Assembly: GCA_013329175.1 (NCBI GenBank)
Contig: DUKR01000012.1
Coordinates: forward strand, 3,070 to 15,371
Length of the DNA stretch: 12,302 nucleotides
Direction of reading: 5' to 3'
From: Candidatus Woesearchaeota archaeon
Lineage (GTDB): Archaea; Nanobdellota; Nanobdellia; Woesearchaeales; UBA11716
Shown: positions 6,043 to 12,284 of the stretch, piece after piece
Layout: each line of letters opens with the position of its first letter
Numbering within the stretch: position 1 is the stretch's first letter
The notes under the pieces: model-generated
What the model saw: the letters and a program-made list of their open reading frames with translations, nothing else
What the model was told of the DNA's origin: nothing
Database searches by the model: none
Program-made: the position numbers and the translations under genes

Positions 6043-7158
6043 ATGAAAACCATAACATCAGAAAACGTCTCCTTTCTGTTGTGTGCTTGTACTGTGGATG
6101 ATCTCCTCATGCAATATGCCATGCGTGATGTCAAGGCCAAAAAAAGCAATCAACAGAAAAAAGCCAACAGAAAGAAGGCAAGATATGTGCGGGATGAACA
6201 AGCATACAACGAGCATCAGGACAATGAATTCTTGTTCTTTATCTCTGCGCTTCCCCACGTTGTCTTCCATGCCTTGGTGGATGCAGGCCTGAACGTGAAC
6301 ACGCGGAATTTCCAACGATACTTCATTGCCCATATGTGCCTGGCAATCAAGGAATACTTCAACATGAGCCTGAGAAGAGCCAGAGGGCTATGCAGGTTCA
6401 TATTCTGGGCAATGCAATGGCGATGCCAGATTCCCTGCTTCAAGACGCTCGACAATTATATGATGTAGAGGAACACCAAAACCATCCAGAACAAAATCCT
6501 CGAGTTTGCCGCTGAGCCTTTGAGGTATATTGAAACCCGATTCAATATTGATTCGACTTGTGAATCCCTAGTGACCTCTTCAACATGGTATAACTGGAGG
6601 ATTAAGCGGTCAATCAAGAAAAAAGACCATCTCAAGGAGCATGTAACGTCAACGGCGAAGTACAATGTTGCTGTTGCTGTGGATATCTCTTCAGAAGCAG
6701 ATGCAACATTTATCCGTCCCCATGTGCAAAAAATATGGGAGCAGGGGTTTACCATTGAGCATATGAGTGGAGATAAGGCCTACCTGACAAGGGACGGGTG
6801 TAATGCTGTGGCTGAAGCAGGAGGAAAAGCGCATTTCAGGGTCAAGAGCAATACTATCACCAATGCCAAAGGTAGTTGGGAATGGAAAAGGACCGTAACC
6901 GCTCAGATCAATGAAAACCAGCAAGAGCTGGATGATTACAATGTCAGGCAGAACGCGGAATCAACAAACCACGCAAAGAAAGAAAAGTTTGGAAGCAAAA
7001 TACGCTGCAAACTGGACTCCACGAAGGAAGCTGAGGTCATGATGAAGTGGTGCGCCTATAATCTCACCGCAATTTGCAGAGCATATTATGACGGGGCGAT
7101 AGGACCAGACCATTTTTCTACCAACCTACACATTGAAAGAATGCTCACTTACACATAG
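6043..7158 (+). pseudogene. DDE transposase (IS4/IS5-like) interrupted by an in-frame TAG
   Basis: Two ORFs, 6043-6468 and 6469-7158, lie in the same frame and are split only by the TAG at 6466-6468; read through, they give one protein of about 371 residues, normal for this transposase type. The N-terminal half holds the helical DNA-binding part (LDNYMM just before the stop). The C-terminal half has all three catalytic positions: Asp at codon 6550 (FNIDST), Asp at 6772 (SGDKAYLTRDG) and Glu at 6958 (RQNAESTNHAKKEKFGSK). The pattern AVDI...GDKAYL...GGKAHFRVKSN...NAESTN is that of IS4/IS5-superfamily DDE enzymes. The second half could start at TTG 6520 but would lack the DNA-binding part. TAG ends other genes here, so a nonsense mutation is more likely than recoding. 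Clear terminal inverted repeats of the parent element were not found. Confidence 0.85.
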
Positions 7159-7164
7159 CCCCCC

Positions 7165-7173
7165 ATCATGGCA
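7165..7173 (+). repeat. Left target-site duplication of the MITE-like element
   Basis: ATCATGGCA abuts the left terminal repeat and is repeated exactly at 7321-7329, abutting the right terminal repeat. Confidence 0.8.
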
Positions 7174-7320
7174 CGTGATGCAGAATGATCTTATCTGAGC
7201 CGGATTTTTGGCAAAAATTGTCATCATAGGAATTTTTTGTGGCAAAAAGCAAAGCGATATTATTCCCCATGGAATATTTTTGGGGATTTTTGGCTTCAGC
7301 TTAACTGATTCTGCATCACG
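7174..7320. mobile_element. 147-bp MITE-like non-autonomous element
   Basis: The element begins CGTGATGCAGAAT (7174-7186) and ends with the exact reverse complement ATTCTGCATCACG (7308-7320). The similarity continues inward imperfectly (TATCTGAGCC against GCTGAAGCC). It is flanked by perfect 9-bp direct repeats, ATCATGGCA at 7165-7173 and 7321-7329, as expected of a target-site duplication. It has no ORF; the interior is T- and A-rich with short inverted motifs (TTCCCCATGGAA). The left end is 15 bases after the transposase stop codon and the right end is 31 bases before the scpA TATA box. The mobilising transposase is unknown. The neighbouring broken transposase is a candidate by position only. 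Confidence 0.8.
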
Positions 7321-7329
7321 ATCATGGCA
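7321..7329 (+). repeat. Right target-site duplication of the MITE-like element
   Basis: Second exact copy of ATCATGGCA, starting on the base after the right terminal inverted repeat. Confidence 0.8.
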
Positions 7330-7350
7330 ACTTTTTTCATTTTGATTACC

Positions 7351-7360
7351 TTTTTATAAT
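7351..7360 (+). promoter_or_regulatory. TATA box of scpA
   Basis: TTTTTATAAT lies about 29 bases before the GTG at 7385, so transcription should start within a few bases of the start codon. This supports the GTG as the start of a leaderless message. Confidence 0.55.
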
Positions 7361-7384
7361 CCATTCCTTACTGGCTGACCTGCA

Positions 7385-8149
7385 GTGGAAGACAAGATAT
7401 TCAGCATGCTCCTCGACAAAGAGGAGATAACATGGAAGTCAATCATCCATGATCTCATCAGGTCAAACCAGATAGACCCATGGGATGTTGACGTTTCAAT
7501 CCTTGCCAAGCGCTATATCGAGTTCGTCAGGCAGGCACAGGAGATGGATCTGGCAATCTCAGGAAAAGTGGTGTTTGCAGCTGCGCTTCTTCTCAGGATT
7601 AAATCCTCACGGCTTGTAGGAGAAGATATGCTGCAGTTTGATAGATTGCTTGAGGATGAGCCTCATGCCTCAGAAGAGGCGCTCTTTGATGAGGAGGAGC
7701 AGCTCTACGGCCATCAAACAGGAGATGAATTGCCTGAGCACCTTAAGCTCATTCCGAGGACACCCCAGCCAAGGAAGCGCAAAGTATCCATCTATGACCT
7801 CATGGGGGCGCTAGAGAAGGCACTTGAGGTCAAGCGAAGAAGGGTATTGCAGAGCATGCCAGCGCAGCCTATTGACATCCCTGTCAATGTGCGTGACATC
7901 ACCTCGCTCATCAGGCAGGCATACAAGGCGGTCAATGAGTATTACGGCGTCAGGAGAAAGCAGAAGCTCATGTTCTCACAGCTTGCTCCCTCAGGAAGCA
8001 GAGACGACCGCATCTTCACCTTTGTCCCCTTACTCCATCTCTCCTCCCAGCAGCGCATTGCCCTGGCGCAGGAAACGCACTTTAGCGATTTCTCCATCGC
8101 CCTTAGAAAGCCAGGAGAAGAGCAGGAAAACAGCAAACTTCCTGAATAG
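7385..8149 (+). CDS. scpA: Segregation and condensation protein A (kleisin)
   Basis: Kleisin that bridges the two heads of an SMC dimer in the chromosome-organising complex. The 254-residue protein has the conserved N-terminal kleisin helices (residues 1-75) with NQIDPWDVDVSILAKRYIEF (28-47) and the hydrophobic AAALLLRIKSSRL stretch (65-77). A Glu-rich linker follows (about 80-120), then a second helical part, and a C-terminal winged helix (about 205-242, with FTFVPLLHL and ETHFSDFSIAL). The start is GTG; no Shine-Dalgarno sequence is present, in keeping with a leaderless message. Neither scpB nor smc lies in the window. It is followed after 295 bases by ftsZ, which has its own promoter. A MITE-like element lies just upstream of its promoter. 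Identification rests on the strong kleisin N-terminus. Confidence 0.9.
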   Translation: MEDKIFSMLLDKEEITWKSIIHDLIRSNQIDPWDVDVSILAKRYIEFVRQAQEMDLAISGKVVFAAALLLRIKSSRLVGEDMLQFDRLLEDEPHASEEALFDEEEQLYGHQTGDELPEHLKLIPRTPQPRKRKVSIYDLMGALEKALEVKRRRVLQSMPAQPIDIPVNVRDITSLIRQAYKAVNEYYGVRRKQKLMFSQLAPSGSRDDRIFTFVPLLHLSSQQRIALAQETHFSDFSIALRKPGEEQENSKLPE

Positions 8150-8163
8150 ATGCTGTAATAAAT

Positions 8164-8203
8164 GTATCCTAACAACTAATGAAGTATCCTAACAACTAAT
8201 GAA
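8164..8203 (+). repeat. Two perfect tandem copies of a 20-bp repeat
   Basis: GTATCCTAACAACTAATGAA occurs at 8164-8183 and again at 8184-8203 without change, 14 bases after scpA. It is probably a recent slippage duplication. No function is evident. Confidence 0.8.
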
Positions 8204-8320
8204 ATAAAGCTGCTATTCTCTACAGGAATGGCAGAATTCTCTTCATACATCCATCCATACCTCTATGGCAGGATTGGTTGCTGGACTCAACAATTCTTGA
8301 ACATCGGGGAGTACCTTAAT

Positions 8321-8336
8321 ATATACATTTGTATAT
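8321..8336. promoter_or_regulatory. Palindrome upstream of the ftsZ promoter, possible operator
   Basis: ATATACA and TGTATAT are perfect 7-bp arms separated by TT, centred about 32 bases upstream of the ftsZ TATA box. The position suits a regulator binding site overlapping or just above the BRE. AT-rich palindromes also arise by chance, so this is tentative. Confidence 0.4.
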
Positions 8337-8356
8337 TGGAATACAAAATGATAAGA

Positions 8357-8364
8357 TTTATATA
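8357..8364 (+). promoter_or_regulatory. TATA box of the ftsZ operon
   Basis: TTTATATA is a perfect archaeal TATA match. Transcription should start near 8385, which lies downstream of the ATG at 8370 and so argues for the ATG at 8445 as the ftsZ start. Confidence 0.6.
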
Positions 8365-8385
8365 GTTGAATGCTTACAGTAAACC

Positions 8386-8400
8386 GCCCATTAAATGGGC
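8386..8400. promoter_or_regulatory. Hairpin at the predicted ftsZ transcription start
   Basis: GCCCAT and ATGGGC pair around a TAA loop, at or just after the predicted transcription start. It could be a 5' mRNA stem-loop or a DNA operator covering the start site. Confidence 0.4.
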
Positions 8401-8444
8401 ATAAGCACACTTCTGCTAAAAACAAAAAAGCGAGGGAGAGAGCA

Positions 8445-9512
8445 ATGGAAGCATTTACACGGCAGGCAGTCACGCAGGACGAGCCTGAGTTGGTAATCGG
8501 TCAGGCAAACATGAAGGTCATCGGCGTCGGTGGAGCAGGAAGCAATATGGTCAGTTGGCTCTATAAAAAGGGCATCAAGGGAGCAAGCATTGTTGCCTGC
8601 AACACGGATACCCAGCATCTCAACATAACCGATGCTGACTACAAGTTCCTCATCGGAAGGAACGTTACACGAGGCCTAGGCTGCGGCGGAATGCCTGCTA
8701 AAGGCGCTGAGTCAGCTCAGGAAGCATTGCAGGAGATCAAGTCACAGTTGAAAGGCTCAGACATGGTATTCGTCTGCGCAGGGATGGGCGGCGGCACGGG
8801 AACCGGTGCAGCTCCAGTCATTGGCCAGATAGCAAAGGACTCGGGAGCAATAGTCATCGGAACGGTCACCATGCCCTTTTCGATTGAGAGGGCGCGAATT
8901 GACAAGGCTGAATATGGCCTGTCTCAATTGCGCAATGTATGTGATACGGTGATTGTCATTGACAACAACAAACTGGTCAAGATTGCAGGAAACCTTCCCG
9001 TGCAGCAGGCATTTGCCGTCGCTAACGAGCTTATCTCCACCATGATACGGGGCATTGTTGAGACCATCACCGTCCCAAGCCTTGTCAACCTTGACTTTGC
9101 AGACGTCAAGGCCATCATGAGAAGCGGGGGTGTTGCAGCAATCGGCATTGGCGCTTCAGATACCGCAAACAGGGTTGAAGAGGCAGTCAAGGGAGCACTC
9201 TCAAACCCGCTGCTTGACATCACCTATGACGGAGCAGAGGGTGCGCTTATTCACATCGAGGGAGGCCCTGACATGACTCTTGAGGAAGTTGCACGAGCTG
9301 GCGACCTTGTCACTGAGAAGCTTGATGAGAGTGCTAACGTCATATGGGGAGCACGCGTCTCAGAGCACATGAAAGGAAAGATAGTCGTCATGACTATCAT
9401 CACTGGCGTGCACTCGCCATGGATAGTAGGGAAAGACCAGGGGCCGGCATCAAAGCACATCAGCGCTGAGAAGCGCCTGATGAAGCGCGAGCTTGGCATC
9501 GAGGTCATCTGA
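8445..9512 (+). CDS. ftsZ: Cell division GTPase FtsZ
   Basis: Tubulin-like GTPase that polymerises into the division ring at midcell. With the ATG at 8445 (355 residues) the nucleotide-binding features are GVGGAGSN (27-34), NTDTQHL, the signature GGGTGTG (115-121), and the T7 synergy loop NLDFADV (215-221), which supplies the catalytic acid for the next subunit. The C-terminal domain continues to IWGARVSEHMKGKIVVMTIITG, followed by a short tail ending LGIEVI. The upstream in-frame ATG at 8370 is not preferred, because the TATA box at 8357 places the transcript start after it and GAGGGAG (8432-8438) is a good ribosome site for 8445. Which archaeal FtsZ group (1 or 2) it belongs to was not decided. 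It heads a cluster with three small unfamiliar genes; the next gene's ribosome site overlaps its stop codon. Confidence 0.95.
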   Translation: MEAFTRQAVTQDEPELVIGQANMKVIGVGGAGSNMVSWLYKKGIKGASIVACNTDTQHLNITDADYKFLIGRNVTRGLGCGGMPAKGAESAQEALQEIKSQLKGSDMVFVCAGMGGGTGTGAAPVIGQIAKDSGAIVIGTVTMPFSIERARIDKAEYGLSQLRNVCDTVIVIDNNKLVKIAGNLPVQQAFAVANELISTMIRGIVETITVPSLVNLDFADVKAIMRSGGVAAIGIGASDTANRVEEAVKGALSNPLLDITYDGAEGALIHIEGGPDMTLEEVARAGDLVTEKLDESANVIWGARVSEHMKGKIVVMTIITGVHSPWIVGKDQGPASKHISAEKRLMKRELGIEVI

Positions 9513-9522
9513 GGTGAGCAGC

Positions 9523-10257
9523 ATGGAACAGGACGAAAAGATAATGAAGAAAATGGTGAACCAGATTGTCGAGAGCAACCAGAGGATCCTTTTGAAGCAG
9601 GAGGACATCAACAAGTTCTCCAAGATAATACCCTCACTCATCACCAAGGGCATTGACAACCTCAACCTTTCGATGTTCCCGCAGGAGCTTAAGGCAAGCC
9701 TCCTGAGCTCGCTTGGGGAGGAATACCGACGGAAAGGCAACCTGAATGATGCTGTCAAATCGTTTGTGCTTGCTGGCTGCAGGGAAAAGCTTGATGAGGT
9801 CGCTGAAGACTACCTGCGCCTCATGCAGTGGGACAACAGCATCGAAATCTACAAGCTTTCCAACAACAAGGACAAGCTGCTGGAGCTTGGCAAGAAGTGC
9901 CTGGCAGAAGGGAAGCTTGACCTGGCAGTAAAGGCGTTTATCACTCTGGGAGATACCGAGAAGCTTGTTGAGGTGGGTAACCAGTGCGTGAGCAAGTTTC
10001 GCTTTGACTATGCCTTTGAGATATTCTCCACCATTAAGGACAATGTTAAGTTGCTTGAGCTTGGCAGGCGATGCCTTGATGAGAAGGAATATGATTATGC
10101 AATGAAGGCTTTTGAGCTTGCGCATGATACTGAACAGCTTAACCAGACAGGAGACTTCTGCTTCAAGGACGGCCTCGTCTCAAAGGCGTTCATGGCCTAT
10201 GGCCTTGCAGGCAACACTGCTATGGTTGAGTTCATCAGGCAGAACTTCCATGATTGA
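9523..10257 (+). CDS. Alpha-helical repeat (TPR-like) protein directly after ftsZ
   Basis: The 244-residue protein has no recognised enzyme motif. From about residue 60 to the end it consists of roughly six helix-turn-helix repeats of about 30 residues. Each has the form LGxxCLxxGxxDxAxKAFxLxxDxxKL (for example LAEGKLDLAVKAFITLGDTE and LDEKEYDYAMKAFELAHDTE). This indicates a right-handed helical solenoid like TPR or clathrin-type repeats, normally a protein-binding scaffold. The first 60 residues are charged helices. No signal peptide or membrane segment is seen. The start is ATG 9523: GAGGTGA (9511-9517) overlaps the ftsZ stop codon and is well spaced; the longer frame from TTG 9493 would lie inside ftsZ. 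Coupling to ftsZ suggests a division-related partner, which is inference. Confidence 0.85.
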   Translation: MEQDEKIMKKMVNQIVESNQRILLKQEDINKFSKIIPSLITKGIDNLNLSMFPQELKASLLSSLGEEYRRKGNLNDAVKSFVLAGCREKLDEVAEDYLRLMQWDNSIEIYKLSNNKDKLLELGKKCLAEGKLDLAVKAFITLGDTEKLVEVGNQCVSKFRFDYAFEIFSTIKDNVKLLELGRRCLDEKEYDYAMKAFELAHDTEQLNQTGDFCFKDGLVSKAFMAYGLAGNTAMVEFIRQNFHD

Positions 10258-10270
10258 GAGGTGAAGAGTA

Positions 10271-10630
10271 ATGGCACTCAGCGCATTTGCCAGCCCTGCT
10301 ATGGGAGGAGATACCTACCTTTTCCAGAAGCAGATGGAGGTCATGATTGAGACCATGAGAAAGAAGAATGCTGAGGATGTCGCTTCCCTGCAAAAGGCAG
10401 TTGCACGGCTTGAAGGGGATATTGCAGGAATCAGGCAGAGCATTTCCTTGCAGCCAAGGCAGCAGGGCCAAGCCAGGCAGGAGCAGCAAATGCTATCCAT
10501 TCCGCCACAACAGGTACAGCAAGTAAGTGCCAAGCACGACGCAGCGCCGAACAGGCCTCGCTACGGCGACTATAAGCCTGGCGACGTGTCCATTGAGAAA
10601 TTCTTCTACTGCGGAGGCGGTAGAAGATAA
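10271..10630 (+). CDS. Small coiled-coil protein of the ftsZ cluster
   Basis: A 119-residue protein of unknown function, translated from the ATG at 10271 with a GAGGTGA ribosome site starting just after the previous stop codon. Residues about 18-60 form a heptad-like helix (KQMEVMIETMRKKNAEDVAS and LQKAVARLEGDIAGIRQSIS) likely to be a coiled coil. Residues 61-90 are Gln- and Pro-rich and probably disordered. The end (about 97-119) is a short ordered-looking tail, YGDYKPGDVSIEKFFYCGGG followed by RR, whose basic and aromatic character suggests a binding peptide. No membrane segment is present. The 13-base gap to the preceding gene indicates co-transcription with ftsZ. The architecture, coil plus linker plus terminal peptide, resembles adaptor proteins, but no family was recognised. 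Confidence 0.8.
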   Translation: MALSAFASPAMGGDTYLFQKQMEVMIETMRKKNAEDVASLQKAVARLEGDIAGIRQSISLQPRQQGQARQEQQMLSIPPQQVQQVSAKHDAAPNRPRYGDYKPGDVSIEKFFYCGGGRR

Positions 10631-10755
10631 GAAACCAGCTACGATTAGTACAAGCCTACTGAAGAATAGAGTGTTCACGAAACGGCAAGGTGCCATCGCC
10701 AGATAATGGGGGGATTGGCTCTTGTGCCTTTCAGAAATTGCTTAAGGTGAGAACC

Positions 10756-11100
10756 ATGGCAAGCGACTATGAGCAGCCACAGTACACCTGCTCCATCTGC
10801 AAGAAGCAGGTATCATCAGAGAATATCCGCTACAACGCAGAGTTAAGGACAGTCTGCGCCGAATGCTTAAAGAAGATTGGCACCGTTGCTCCAGTACAGA
10901 AGCAGAAAAAGGAGCTAAGGCAGAAAGCTGCAGATGTTGAAGAGCAGGCAATCAAGGTCATCTGCTCCTCATGCAGATACAAGTTCACCCTCAAGCCGCA
11001 CTTTAGGCCATCATGCCCCTATTGCGGAGGCTCCAGGCTGCAGCGCTATGATTCGCTGACAGCAGAGGGCATTCTGGCGCAGGTATCTTCTGGGATGTAA
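10756..11100 (+). CDS. Double zinc-ribbon protein
   Basis: The 114-residue protein has two four-cysteine zinc sites. The first is C12-x2-C15 ... C34-x2-C37 (YTCSICKKQ ... VCAECLKK). The second is C70-x2-C73 ... C87-x2-C90 (ICSSCRYKF ... CPYCGG), a rubredoxin-like ribbon. A charged Gln/Lys-rich helix (about 45-65) links them. The tail (QRYDSLTAEGILAQVSSGM) is helical. The ATG at 10756 is preferred because AAGGTGAGA (10744-10752) is a good ribosome site; the GTG at 10690 would add 22 residues unlike the rest. It lies 125 bases after the coiled-coil gene without a clear promoter of its own, so it may belong to the ftsZ transcript. Function is unknown; nucleic-acid or protein binding is plausible for such ribbons. 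Confidence 0.85.
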   Translation: MASDYEQPQYTCSICKKQVSSENIRYNAELRTVCAECLKKIGTVAPVQKQKKELRQKAADVEEQAIKVICSSCRYKFTLKPHFRPSCPYCGGSRLQRYDSLTAEGILAQVSSGM

Positions 11101-11136
11101 ATTACTGAGCAAAATTGTACGTAGAACCAAGCAGTG

Positions 11137-11472
11137 CTACACATATTTAGCAACCACTATTGCAATCTTTTTCATGCTGTCCTGGCTGATGGTTATGGGA
11201 TACCCCTGCAAAACAACCTTAGTTTCCTTTATTGTCCTTGGCAGGATGTCAATGAGCTTGTGGATGTGCTGCTCGCGAAGGCGGGGAACCTCAAGCTTCA
11301 CCAACTCATCAAACAGTTCTTTTCCCTTTTTGAACTCATAGGACTGCAGATACTCTTCAGTTCGCTGCGAGCGGAAATTGAGCTTGTCATCCCGCTTCTT
11401 TATCTTATCTACCTCTCCTCTGAGCTGGGATAGGTTCATTGGCTCTTCAGCAATGATAGTAGGATTTGCCAT
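11137..11472 (-). CDS. rpo4: DNA-directed RNA polymerase subunit Rpo4 (RpoF)
   Basis: Archaeal counterpart of eukaryotic Rpb4. With Rpo7 it forms the stalk of RNA polymerase, which helps open the promoter and binds emerging RNA. The 111-residue length is usual. Recognisable features are the N-terminal EEPMNLSQLRGEVDKI segment, the central helix with EEYLQSYEFKKGKELFDELVKL, and HIHKLIDILPRTIKETKVVL, the conserved D-I-L-P segment of the HRDC-like domain, followed by MKKIAIVVAKY. Its ATG comes two bases after the stop codon of rpl21e, the common archaeal order eL21-Rpo4, so it is co-transcribed from the promoter at about 11792. It is convergent with the zinc-ribbon gene, with 36 bases between their ends and no obvious terminator. 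Confidence 0.9.
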   Translation of the reverse strand: MANPTIIAEEPMNLSQLRGEVDKIKKRDDKLNFRSQRTEEYLQSYEFKKGKELFDELVKLEVPRLREQHIHKLIDILPRTIKETKVVLQGYPITISQDSMKKIAIVVAKYV

Positions 11473-11474
11473 GG

Positions 11475-11762
11475 TTATGCCTTCTTGAGATGTACAGGAT
11501 GCACGATGAGGGTCTTTGCCTTATGCTGGTCATGTATTGCTATCTCATAGCACTCTCCCCTTTTGCCAGTAACGACGCCGGTCTTTCCGACATATCGTGG
11601 ATGGTAGAGACCGCATAGGACTGAGGGCTCCACGCGCAGATGGACCAGGTCTCCAGCAGAAAGCTTCTGAAAGTATGCGGTAAGAGAAATCTTGCCTCGT
11701 GAGCGAATCTCCTTTCGGTATTTGCCCCGTGTCTTTCTCCTGATAGTGGAATTGTGCTTCAT
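11475..11762 (-). CDS. rpl21e: Large ribosomal subunit protein eL21
   Basis: Archaeal/eukaryotic-type protein of the 50S subunit. The 95 residues contain the basic start typical of the family (MKHNSTIRRKTRGKYRKEIR), the SH3-like barrel with GDLVHLRVEPSVLCGLYHPR and the YVGKTGVVTGKRGECYEIAI core, and the ending KTLIVHPVHLKK. The length agrees with archaeal eL21. It is the first gene of a two-gene operon with rpo4. The start codon is the ATG ending at 11762, about 30 bases after a TATA box, so the leader is very short and no Shine-Dalgarno site is seen. Confidence 0.94.
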   Translation of the reverse strand: MKHNSTIRRKTRGKYRKEIRSRGKISLTAYFQKLSAGDLVHLRVEPSVLCGLYHPRYVGKTGVVTGKRGECYEIAIHDQHKAKTLIVHPVHLKKA

Positions 11763-11787
11763 TGCTTTAATGGAATCAGGTGAGCTT

Positions 11788-11796
11788 ATTTAAAAC
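11788..11796 (-). promoter_or_regulatory. TATA box of rpl21e-rpo4
   Basis: On the minus strand TTTTAAATA is centred about 30 bases before the eL21 ATG. The inverted-repeat element at 11808-11932 ends only 11 bases upstream of it. Confidence 0.55.
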
Positions 11797-11807
11797 TTTC
11801 CATGCTC

Positions 11808-11932
11808 ATGGCTTCATCCAAAAATGCTTTTCGCGCTGTATCACTTCGCAATCCATCCGACCTCGCGCCGTGGATGGATTGCTGCGTTTTCTGGCTAGAG
11901 AAGAGGGGAGTTATTTATTTTTTGGATGAAGC
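11808..11932. mobile_element. Second candidate small inverted-repeat (MITE-like) element
   Basis: GCTTCATCCAAAAA (11811-11824) and TTTTTGGATGAAGC (11919-11932) are perfect 14-bp inverted repeats. The 8-mer CCATGCTC lies on both sides (11800-11807 and 11933-11940) and could be a target-site duplication, although three bases (ATG) separate the left copy from the left arm and the region is partly palindromic (CATGG). Inside is a second perfect hairpin, GCAATCCATCC (11848-11858) with GGATGGATTGC (11872-11882). There is no ORF. It is unrelated in sequence to the 7174-7320 element. Confidence 0.5.
11848..11882. repeat. Internal 11-bp hairpin of the second element
   Basis: GCAATCCATCC and GGATGGATTGC pair perfectly around a 13-base loop (GACCTCGCGCCGT). 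It lies near the middle of the 11808-11932 element, giving it a nested hairpin shape. Confidence 0.65.
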
Positions 11933-12284
11933 CCATGCTCCGTAATAGTTCACCGTCATGAAGTTTGGAGGCAATATCCCTGTCAAATGGTACCGCCAAT
12001 TGTCGCGAAAGCGCAGCTTGAGTGCACCCAGAGACGTCAGTCTCGCTGGTCGCGAAAGCGCAGTTTGAGTGTACCCAGAAACTCATGAGAGCGAAGCTCG
12101 AGCGTGAGCTATTAGAGCGCAAGTTCATCTGCGCTAGTTTCTCTGCTTGCCTGCCCCGCTCGTAGCGTGTGCTCGGCATCATTCCCCCCCAAAAGGCATT
12201 CCCTAAAAGCTCATTGCCTACGGATGCTTTGCCAAAATCAGCGCTACTGTTCTCTCCCATCCTGCCTAGGGTGAAATTGCTCAT
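11895..12284 (-). CDS. Doubtful ORF over repeated DNA
   Basis: From ATG 12284 the frame is open for 129 residues; it can also be read from the right window edge. The first 55 residues (from MSNFTLGRMGENSS through VGNELLGNAF) match a decayed copy at the window start. The differences between the two include several third-codon-position changes, which suggests that this part once encoded a protein. The rest runs through tandem repeats whose copies are 47 bases apart, not a multiple of three, and ends inside the small inverted-repeat element, which supplies the stop codon. No family is recognised and no ribosome site is visible. It may be a gene fragment rather than a working gene. Confidence 0.3.
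   Translation of the reverse strand: MSNFTLGRMGENSSADFGKASVGNELLGNAFWGGMMPSTRYERGRQAEKLAQMNLRSNSSRSSFALMSFWVHSNCAFATSETDVSGCTQAALSRQLAVPFDRDIASKLHDGELLRSMGFIQKINNSPLL
12003..12082. repeat. Imperfect tandem repeat, two 33-base copies
   Basis: Copies at 12003-12035 and 12050-12082 share TCGCGAAAGCGCAG, then C/T, TTGAGTG, C/T, ACCCAGA and G/A before AC, three differences in 33 bases with an offset of 47. They are followed by GC-rich alternating sequence (GCGAAGCTCGAGCGTGAGC). This kind of short repeat cluster marks non-coding or decayed DNA. Confidence 0.65.

Noticed and set aside
6466..6468. TAG read as pyrrolysine in the transposase
   Set aside because: mptA, korA, scpA, the 56-residue ORF and the transposase all end in TAG, and no pyrrolysine genes or insertion context are in the window. 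A point nonsense mutation is simpler.
8370..8444. Longer FtsZ N-terminus from ATG 8370
   Set aside because: The TATA box at 8357-8364 predicts transcription starting after 8370, whereas 8445 has a good GAGGGAG site.
9493..9522. Start of the helical-repeat protein at TTG 9493
   Set aside because: It lies inside ftsZ; the ATG at 9523 has a well-placed GAGGTGA.
12003..12082. CRISPR array
   Set aside because: There are only two imperfect units, with a 14-base gap between them and no cas genes.
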